A stretch of DNA of 64,000 bases from Acidimicrobiales bacterium. GTDB taxonomy: Bacteria > Actinomycetota > Acidimicrobiia > Acidimicrobiales > Poriferisodalaceae. The stretch covers positions 930,001-994,000 of the forward strand of contig JAWKIQ010000002.1 in NCBI GenBank assembly GCA_041394185.1, given 5' to 3'. Shown in pieces: positions 57,912 through 64,000 of this stretch. Each line of letters begins with the position of its first letter. Position 1 is the first letter of the stretch. The translations under genes were made by a program, and so were the position numbers. A model generated the notes under the pieces. It did not search any database, had not been told where the DNA came from, and saw only the letters and a list, made by a program, of their open reading frames with translations.

Positions 57912-59516
57912 CTAGGAGAAGACGAATCCGTCGTAGCCGTTCGCCGCGCAGCGTCGTAGCCGGTCGAGGTAGGCGTCTGGGCCCGGATAGTTGAGCAGCT
58001 GGCGCCGTTTGCCCGGAACGTTGGCAGCCATGTACCAAGAGTCGGCTTTGCCGAACAGGGTCATTTCGGCAACGTCGGCCAGGTGGGCCGTCCAGTCAGC
58101 GCCCGCCTGTGGGGTCGAATCGAAGCGGTCTATGTCGTTGGCCCGCATGTGCTTCAAGAAGTCGACCATCCACTCGCCTTGCAGTTCGGCGCAAACGGGA
58201 CCGTTGCAGAAGGCGGTCGAGCTCTGGGGCCCGTACAGCATCGCCATGTTGGGGAACCCCGCCACGGCAACACCCATGTGAGTGTCGACCCCGTGCGCCC
58301 ACCGTTCGGCGAGGTTGAGTCCGTCGACGTCGCGGATGTCGATGGAGGTGAGCCCACCGGTGTTCGCATCGAACCCGGTCGCCAGAACCAGCACGTCGAG
58401 CGGGTGAAAGCGCCCGTCGGCGGTGCTGAGGCCACTTCGGTTCACCTCCACTATCGGCGCCGACCGCACGTCTACCAGTTCGACGTTGCTCTGGTTGAAG
58501 CACTCGTAGTAGCCCTGTTCCAACGATGGTCGCTTGGTGCCGAACGGGTAGGGAGGATCGGTCGGAGCCAGCAGCTCGGCCACCTCTGGGTCGACTATTC
58601 GGGCCCTCGTCTTGTCTCGCCAGAAGTCATAGGCCAGGCGATTGGCCTGCTCGTTCAACAAGATGTCGCTGAACGTACCCACCCAGAAATGGAACCCACC
58701 TTCTTGCCACGCCTGCTCGAACACTGCATTGCGGACGTCGTCCGAAACCTCGAGGGCGCTCTCGGGACGCCGTTCGATGTCGGCGAAGCTGGCCGGTGGA
58801 GCGTTGCGCCGACGGAAGATCTGGGGGTAGTCGGCCTTGGCGGCTGTCTGCTCGCCGACCGACAGACGTCGTTGCTGCATGGGCAGCGCCAGTACCGGCG
58901 AGCGCTGGAACACCTTCAGGTGGGCAGCGCTTGGCGCCGCTTCCTGCACCACCTGCACGCCGCTGGCACCGGTGCCGACAACGCCCACCCGCCGATCGGT
59001 GAAGTCGACACCATCGGCGGGCCACAGGGCGCTGTGGTGACAGGCACCTTCGAAGTCGCTCAACCCCGGCAGGTCGGGCACGTAGGCCTTCGAGCCAAAC
59101 CCGGTGCACATCAGCAGGAACCGGACGTCGTAGGTCTTGTCGCCGGCCGAGACCTGCCACCGGGAGGTTTCCGGGTCAAACGACGCCGACTCGATACGTG
59201 TGTTCAGGTCGATGTCGCGACCCAGGTCGAGTGCCCGGTCGACATGTTCGAAGTAGGCGACCAGTTCGTCGCGACCGGGGAAGCGCTCTTGCCAAGTCCA
59301 GTCGCGCCACACCGCTTCTATCGAGTACTCGTAGTTGGGCACGTGCGAGTCGACCCTGGCGCCCGGGTACCTGTTGGCCCACCACACGCCACCGAGTCCA
59401 CCGTTGGCGTCGGCCAGGCGAACCGAGAACCCTTCTTGGCGCAGGCGGTAGAGCTGGTACAGGCCGTTGAAACCGGCACCGACGATCAACACGTCGAAGC
59501 TGTCTGGACCTGCCAT
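57912..59516 (-). CDS. Baeyer-Villiger-type flavin monooxygenase
   Basis: 534 aa. FAD Rossmann motif GAGFNG (residues 13-18), the BVMO fingerprint F155-E-G-A-C-H-H-S-A-L-W-P166 (FxGxxxHxxxWP, complete), and the NADPH motif GVVGTGASG (178-186). GGVWWANRYPGARVDSH is typical of the cyclohexanone/steroid BVMO group. Uses NADPH and O2 to insert oxygen beside a ketone; substrate unknown. Converges with the selenoprotein candidate 6 nt away. Confidence 0.94.
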   Translation of the reverse strand: MAGPDSFDVLIVGAGFNGLYQLYRLRQEGFSVRLADANGGLGGVWWANRYPGARVDSHVPNYEYSIEAVWRDWTWQERFPGRDELVAYFEHVDRALDLGRDIDLNTRIESASFDPETSRWQVSAGDKTYDVRFLLMCTGFGSKAYVPDLPGLSDFEGACHHSALWPADGVDFTDRRVGVVGTGASGVQVVQEAAPSAAHLKVFQRSPVLALPMQQRRLSVGEQTAAKADYPQIFRRRNAPPASFADIERRPESALEVSDDVRNAVFEQAWQEGGFHFWVGTFSDILLNEQANRLAYDFWRDKTRARIVDPEVAELLAPTDPPYPFGTKRPSLEQGYYECFNQSNVELVDVRSAPIVEVNRSGLSTADGRFHPLDVLVLATGFDANTGGLTSIDIRDVDGLNLAERWAHGVDTHMGVAVAGFPNMAMLYGPQSSTAFCNGPVCAELQGEWMVDFLKHMRANDIDRFDSTPQAGADWTAHLADVAEMTLFGKADSWYMAANVPGKRRQLLNYPGPDAYLDRLRRCAANGYDGFVFS

Positions 59517-59537
59517 CTCGCCGACGCTAGCCAGCGA

Positions 59538-60104
59538 TCACGCCGGGGTCACAACCCGGCACAACATCTCGGAGGCGGCGGCCACACAGGGCATGTCCAC
59601 AGACATGGGCTCGGCTTGTGTCACGTGAACGTCCGACGGCTGCAGCGGGGGTACGAACAACACCAAGTTGGTCCACTCGGGGCGGTAGTACGACCAGAAG
59701 CGGATACCGGCGGCGCCCTCGCTGAACAGGTCTGCGGCCAGGGTGCGTGTTCGGGCCCTTGCCCGACCGGCGACCTCCGACGGTCGCAGGCCTCGTTCCT
59801 GCAGGAAACGCGGGTCGTCGACATCGACCACCGACCGCATCACCGCGTCGTCGACCTCGATGGTCAGCAGGTGGCGGCGAAGGCCGGTTGCGGGGGAGTC
59901 GAACAACGAGTCGGTCCAGAACGTGTGGTTGCCCAGCACCTCGGCCACCGCCCCCGCTTGCGACAAGGCGAGATAAAGCGCCCCGTACAGGCGCGAGTTG
60001 TCCCACCGCCCCGACTGTTGACCACTTCGCACAGCCTCGAGCGACTGGAACAGGTGCTTGGTGGTGCCACCGGTGGGCCATGGCGCGATGCGATAGGCCC
60101 TCAC
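59538..60104 (-). CDS. RES-domain toxin
   Basis: 188 aa from GTG 60104-60102, overlapping the antitoxin stop. RES domain: VRAYRIAPWPTGGTTKHLFQSLEAVRSGQQSGRWDNSRLYGALYLALSQAGAVAEVL, with Arg and Glu of the signature (GRW; AVAEVL) and the Ser-containing strand further on. Proteins of this type (MbcT of Mycobacterium, ParT) are ADP-ribosyl-transferase-like and act on NAD or other targets. Paired with the upstream MbcA/ParS-type gene in the standard antitoxin-toxin order. Confidence 0.88.
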   Translation of the reverse strand: MRAYRIAPWPTGGTTKHLFQSLEAVRSGQQSGRWDNSRLYGALYLALSQAGAVAEVLGNHTFWTDSLFDSPATGLRRHLLTIEVDDAVMRSVVDVDDPRFLQERGLRPSEVAGRARARTRTLAADLFSEGAAGIRFWSYYRPEWTNLVLFVPPLQPSDVHVTQAEPMSVDMPCVAAASEMLCRVVTPA

Positions 60105-60451
60105 GCGAACGAACCGGCAATCTCCGAACTGAGCGCGTCGATGACCCGGCCCGGCCCTTCGAGCTGCAGTACGTCCTTTGGTATTGCGCCGTTGAGGAAC
60201 GCGTTGGGCGACATGAACCAGTCGCGGAACGTGGCCGTCGGATACGTCAGCGCGTAGCGGGCGATGATGAAGTCGAGATCCAGCACCGCTGCGGCGTTGG
60301 CGCCCTTGGGCGTGTCCTCTCCGCTGACCCATCGACTGACCGATGACCTGCTGACGTCGACGATGGAGGCCAGACCCGACTGGGTCAGCACCTCGGCCAG
60401 CGACTGAGCCCGACGGCTGAGATCTTGCTGGTACTGCATAGCTTCGGCCAT
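60101..60451 (-). CDS. Xre/MbcA/ParS-type antitoxin
   Basis: 116 aa from ATG 60451-60449, with AGGAGG just upstream. A helix-turn-helix part (LAEVLTQSGLASIVDVSRSSVSRWVSGEDTPKG) is followed by the toxin-binding MbcA/ParS domain, ending in DWFMSPNAFLNGAIPKDVLQLEGPGRVIDALSS (the Wxx-PN-xLxG-xPxxLL pattern). Antitoxins of this class bind the RES toxin and repress their own promoter. The 8-bp inverted repeat just upstream is the likely operator. The frame can be extended upstream, but that part is not conserved. Confidence 0.88.
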   Translation of the reverse strand: MAEAMQYQQDLSRRAQSLAEVLTQSGLASIVDVSRSSVSRWVSGEDTPKGANAAAVLDLDFIIARYALTYPTATFRDWFMSPNAFLNGAIPKDVLQLEGPGRVIDALSSEIAGSFA

Positions 60452-60478
60452 GGGATCCTCCTGCCACAAGCATATGCA

Positions 60479-60508
60479 CAACAGATATGTCCCGCAACGA
60501 ATCTGTTG
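60479..60508. promoter_or_regulatory. Inverted repeat, likely operator of the RES/Xre pair
   Basis: CAACAGAT (60479-60486), 14-nt spacer, ATCTGTTG (60501-60508), a perfect 8-bp inverted repeat 28 nt before the antitoxin start. A second small dyad CGCAAC/GTTGCG (60493-60510) overlaps the right arm and may serve as hairpin for the upstream gene. Confidence 0.5.
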
Positions 60509-60516
60509 CGTGGGAT

Positions 60517-63500
60517 CTACGGAACCTGGACCACTATCGAACCGGTCTGTGTGACCTTGCCGCTGTCGTCCCAGGCTCTGACGAATACCCGCCAGGACCC
60601 TGCGGGACGGTCGACCTCGAAGGTTGCGCTTGCGGCTGTTGTTCCCAGACCGGTTGCGTTGGTCATGGGAATCCACTGGGGGCTCTGGCCTATCTCTCCT
60701 CCGAGGCGAAGTCCCACCGTCGAGTTGTTTGCATCCCGGATCAGAACCTCGAACCGATCGACCCCGCGGTCGTCGCTGGCCGATGCATCGACCACCAGCG
60801 GATCGACCGTTGCTCCGTTGGCCGGAGACACGATTGCGACGCTCGGTCGTGCGTCGCCCGGAGTCACCCAGAACGAAGACAGGCTGCCACCCCATCGCTG
60901 GGTGAGGCTGCGTTGACCGTCGGTGTCATAGGCGAAGGACTGCACGTAATAGCGCCCGTCGGCCGGCACCGTGACCGTGTCTGACCACGCGGTCGTGCCT
61001 GCTCCGGGATCTGTGAGGGTCGGCGTGCGCACGGCCAGGCGCGGCTCGTTGGTGACGGATCCGTCATCCAGTAGGTATCCGGTCTGCTGGTAGTCGTACA
61101 CCACGTACTCGACGGCCGAGACGCCCTGGTCGTCGCTGGCAGTGCCGCCGACCTCGAACGTGAGAGCCGGCGTGTCGATGCTGTTGTGAGCCGGGCTGCT
61201 GACCGTCACCTGGGGTGCTTGGTTGTCTGGTACCTCGACCGTGAAGTTGACCCTGAGCCGTTCGGACTGGTTGCCTGCGGCGTCGAAAGCTTCGACCAGG
61301 ATGAACCAAGCACCACTGGGCAGATCCTCTGTCGAGATGGTGAAGTTAGACCTCGTGCCGCCCGGCTGGGTGACGAAGCCGTTAAACCAGCCGGCATAGG
61401 TGAACTGGTCGTTGGGGTTGGGGCCTTCGTTCCAGTAGGCGCGCCTGACGTAGAAGCGCACCCAGTCGATGGCCACGTCGTCGTGGACCACCCCGTTCAG
61501 CAGCAGAGGCCCAGGTGTTACGACGGCACCGTCTGCGAAGTTCTCCAACTCGAGCGTCGGGGGCAGGTCGTTTGGCGAGTATGCAACCACGACCGTGCGA
61601 TAGTTCCAGCTAGGCTGACCGGCGTCGTCCCATGAACGCACCCGCACCTGCCACCTTCCTTCGAAGGGCAGTGTGCGGCTGAACGACCAATCGGTCGAGG
61701 TGCTGCCGGGCTCGGCAAGCACGGCCTCGCTCCAGCGGGGCAGGTTGGCGAACGAGCCGTCGGCATCGAGCCAGCCGGCACGGTTGACGTCGTCGCCGTA
61801 GAAGTACAGGCCGACCTCGACGCGCTCGACGCCGCGGTCGTCGGTTGCTCGACCTGCTGCGCCGAGGGCCGGCCCGTCGATGTTGCCGGCGGTCGGCGTG
61901 GCTATGAAGACGTCGGGCAGAGCCGTGCCTGGCACCGTCACATAGATGTACTGCGTGATCGAGATTCTCTGGAACGAGGCGTCCTCTGCGTAGGCGTTGA
62001 TCTGCCAGCGGCCAGGGGGAAGCCCCGGCACGGCAAGCGACCATGTGGTTTCGGGGCTGTCGATGTTTGCCACCACGGCTCCGACGTGGGTGACCGTGCC
62101 GTCGGGCTCACCGATGGTGCCGTCGCTTCGCAGACCCTGGCCTGTAGTGACGTTGAGGACCCGTACCTGTACCCGCTTGATGGCTCTGTCATCGACGGCA
62201 GTGCCCGAGACGGTGAACGGCGAGCCGGTCGTCATTTCTTCGTTGGCGGTTGGGCTGTCGATGGAGATGAGCGTGGGCGCCTCGTCCCCAACAGCGATCC
62301 GCTGTGTAGACGATGCCGCCGACAGGTCGCGCTGACCGGCGCTGTCGATGGCGATGAAGTAGGCCCTCCAGTTGCCGTTGGGCACAGTGGCCTCGAACGT
62401 GAAGTTGACTCCCGTCGCGCCAGGTTCGTCCACCACAGCGTCGAATGCGTGGAAGTTGCCCTTGGTGCCGTCGGGCTGCAGATAGCGGCCGTCGTCAAGG
62501 TCGACCAGCTCTACCCGGACCGACTGCACACCCCGGTCATCGGTGGCCGTCCCACGGTACGAGATCACGTTGCCCGGAGGGTCGGCGACGACCGTCTGGA
62601 CCACGCGGGTTTCGGGTCGTTCGTCCTGGGCAACCGACACGGCCCGAAGACGAATGGTCGGGGCCGTCGGGTCCTTGTCACCTGCCCGGTCGAAGGTCTT
62701 GGCCTTCAGTTCGTAGGTGCCGGTCTCCGGCAGTGTGATGTCGATGGTCCAACCGGTCTGGTTGTCTCCGGCCGCGCCGAGCGTGGCGTCGAGCCCTGCC
62801 CATGACCCCCACGTGCCATCGGGCCGCAGCCAGACGTCGCGGTTCAGGTCCAGAACCGTCAGCTGAACCCGGTCGACCCCGGCGGGCGACGATGCGAGCC
62901 CGCCGATGGTCACCGTCGATCCCTGGTCGAACTGTTGGCCGGTCAGCGGCGAAACGATGGTCGTGTCGAGTTCGACGTCGTCGTCTGGCAGTTGGGCCCG
63001 GTCGAAGAAGCCGTGTCTGCCCACCGCTCGGTCGGCGACGATGTTGCCGTCGTGGCCCAACAGCAACCCACGGTCGATGATCTCTAGGGCGTACACGCCG
63101 TTGAATCCGTTGGCACCGGGGTTCCAGCCCAACGCTTGACCGGTGTCGGGGTCCAGGGCGGCCACCTGCTTGCGGGCTATGACCTGGTCGCCCGGGACGC
63201 TGGCGTCCTGGTCGCCGCCGAAGCCGTAAGAGCGGTCTGGGTCGCCGGGGTACGGATCGGTGGCGCCGGGGGCTTCTGTGTACTGGAAGTGGCCGCCGAT
63301 ATAGACGACGTCGTCGTCGATTGCAGCCGAGTAGGTCGAGTCGAAGTTGCGGGTGATCCAATCGGGCTGAACGTCGTCGGAGCCGTTTCCGCGCACCGGG
63401 AAACGTATCGCCACGTCGTTTGTGGGAGGCCGGTCGCCACCCGAGGTGGTGACCACGAAGAACGTCCCGTCGGGCGACATGTCGAAACCGCGCAGCCAGA

Positions 63501-64000
63501 ACTGTCCGCCTGCACGCCCGATGTTGTCTTCGAACAGCCGGGTGCGCCACTTCTGCATCTTGGCAACGTCACCCTGGATGCTGATCTTGGCTAGCCCGTA
63601 GCGCTCTTCGCCGCCGATGAATCGGGCCGGTGCCAGCACCACCAGCGAGCGGCTGTCGGGGGTGACCGCCATGCCCTTGACCGAAAGGGCACCACCAACG
63701 CCGATGCCTCCCTCGATGCCCAGCGTGAAACCGGGGTCGACGCTGCCGTCGGTGGCATCCAGTTCTGCCATACCGGCCCTTGGTTCGCCGTTGATCTGTG
63801 TGAACTGGCCACCGACGAACAGTCGTGAGCCGTCGGGGGTCAGAGCCAGCGCGGTGGCCTTGGCGTCGGCGTTTGCGGTGAACGTCTGGTCCAGCGAGCC
63901 GTCCGCGTTCAGTCTTGCGATCTTGCGCTTCGTGACACCATCGATGGTCGAGAACCTGCCGACGACATAGATGCCCGATCCGTCGGGCGCGGGCGCGATC
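60517..64000 (-). CDS. Very large extracellular-type protein with beta-propeller-like and seven Ig-like repeats (5' end missing)
   Basis: Open to the right edge; at least 1,160 aa seen, true start outside. The N-terminal visible part carries delta-60/propeller-type repeats (IARLNADGSLDQTFTANAD, LTPDGSRLFVGGQFTQINGEPRAGMAELDATDGSVDPGFTLG, DDDVVYIGGHFQYTE). The rest is seven repeats of ~95-110 aa, each opening with a Pro/Ser strand then G-x-A-x-DD-x-G/A-V/I-x-x-V (e.g. VSGTAVDDRAIKRVQVRV; VGGTASDDQGVSAVEYVV) and a Gly-rich LxxDGTxG turn, i.e. bacterial Ig-like domains. Probably secreted or surface-bound, an adhesin or envelope protein. No C-terminal anchor is seen; it ends SIVVQVP. Confidence 0.8.
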   Translation of the reverse strand, partial: IAPAPDGSGIYVVGRFSTIDGVTKRKIARLNADGSLDQTFTANADAKATALALTPDGSRLFVGGQFTQINGEPRAGMAELDATDGSVDPGFTLGIEGGIGVGGALSVKGMAVTPDSRSLVVLAPARFIGGEERYGLAKISIQGDVAKMQKWRTRLFEDNIGRAGGQFWLRGFDMSPDGTFFVVTTSGGDRPPTNDVAIRFPVRGNGSDDVQPDWITRNFDSTYSAAIDDDVVYIGGHFQYTEAPGATDPYPGDPDRSYGFGGDQDASVPGDQVIARKQVAALDPDTGQALGWNPGANGFNGVYALEIIDRGLLLGHDGNIVADRAVGRHGFFDRAQLPDDDVELDTTIVSPLTGQQFDQGSTVTIGGLASSPAGVDRVQLTVLDLNRDVWLRPDGTWGSWAGLDATLGAAGDNQTGWTIDITLPETGTYELKAKTFDRAGDKDPTAPTIRLRAVSVAQDERPETRVVQTVVADPPGNVISYRGTATDDRGVQSVRVELVDLDDGRYLQPDGTKGNFHAFDAVVDEPGATGVNFTFEATVPNGNWRAYFIAIDSAGQRDLSAASSTQRIAVGDEAPTLISIDSPTANEEMTTGSPFTVSGTAVDDRAIKRVQVRVLNVTTGQGLRSDGTIGEPDGTVTHVGAVVANIDSPETTWSLAVPGLPPGRWQINAYAEDASFQRISITQYIYVTVPGTALPDVFIATPTAGNIDGPALGAAGRATDDRGVERVEVGLYFYGDDVNRAGWLDADGSFANLPRWSEAVLAEPGSTSTDWSFSRTLPFEGRWQVRVRSWDDAGQPSWNYRTVVVAYSPNDLPPTLELENFADGAVVTPGPLLLNGVVHDDVAIDWVRFYVRRAYWNEGPNPNDQFTYAGWFNGFVTQPGGTRSNFTISTEDLPSGAWFILVEAFDAAGNQSERLRVNFTVEVPDNQAPQVTVSSPAHNSIDTPALTFEVGGTASDDQGVSAVEYVVYDYQQTGYLLDDGSVTNEPRLAVRTPTLTDPGAGTTAWSDTVTVPADGRYYVQSFAYDTDGQRSLTQRWGGSLSSFWVTPGDARPSVAIVSPANGATVDPLVVDASASDDRGVDRFEVLIRDANNSTVGLRLGGEIGQSPQWIPMTNATGLGTTAASATFEVDRPAGSWRVFVRAWDDSGKVTQTGSIVVQVP

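Noticed and set aside
58083..60257. Forward open frame of 724 codons across the monooxygenase and RES toxin
   Set aside because: Shadow of two clearly coding reverse-strand genes.

Overview
The window is high-GC DNA from a monoderm actinobacterium, most likely a member of the Acidimicrobiia. This is inferred from protein style, frequent GTG starts, very short intergenic gaps, a WhiG/FliA-type sigma factor, FliY-like FliN, and the absence of the L- and P-ring genes flgH and flgI. About 40 kb (1.8-41 kb) is one large flagellar locus. The remaining 23 kb is ordinary metabolic and accessory chromosome.

Layout. 1-1.6 kb: 5' end of a CtpE-like P-type ATPase and an lgt gene broken by one in-frame TAA. 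1.8-20.6 kb, forward: flgB-flgC-fliE-fliI-fliJ-transglycosylase-fliK-flgD-flgE, then flbD-motA-motB, fliL-fliM-fliN-fliO-fliP-fliQ-fliR, a small unknown gene, flhB-flhA, an FlhF-like protein without a P-loop, and a small membrane protein. 20.6-23 kb, reverse: an HD-GYP protein and the flagellar sigma factor. 23.2-24.4 kb, forward: an M23 peptidase and a FlgN-like protein. 24.3-28.8 kb, reverse: flgN-like, flgK, flgL, fliW, csrA and a class D beta-lactamase-like lipoprotein. 28.9-29.5 kb, forward: a GGDEF-like protein without its active site. 29.5-38.4 kb, reverse: three flagellins, fliS, fliD, a FliT-like gene, fliF, fliG and fliH. 38.7-42.7 kb, forward: two glycosyltransferase-like proteins and an HDOD-GGDEF protein. 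42.7-64 kb: DMT permeases, LLM oxidoreductase, mscL, SDR, M20 amidohydrolase, tRNA-Ala, lon, epimerase, CinA-like, thioesterase-like, LysR, ilvD, NTF2-like, a candidate selenoprotein, a Baeyer-Villiger monooxygenase, a RES/Xre toxin-antitoxin pair, and a giant Ig-like-repeat protein running off the right edge.

How the parts work together. The flagellar locus supplies the basal body, export gate, stator, hook, filament and cap, with their chaperones and regulators. Two regulatory layers can be read from the DNA. First, a recurrent element TnAA-N15/16-G(T/C)CGA(C/T) lies before at least nine genes or operons of the locus, at distances that fit promoters; it looks like the local form of the FliA/WhiG promoter. 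Second, the leaders of two flagellin genes and of flbD carry CsrA-type ACAnGGA sites on or near the ribosome binding site, while csrA and fliW sit in the same locus. This suggests a FliW-CsrA-flagellin switch that may also control flbD-motAB.

The most unusual single gene is at 57099-57905. It is a GrdB/PrdB-family reading frame interrupted only by one TGA, exactly where the family carries Cys or selenocysteine, with a perfect hairpin 10 nt downstream that fits a bacterial SECIS element.
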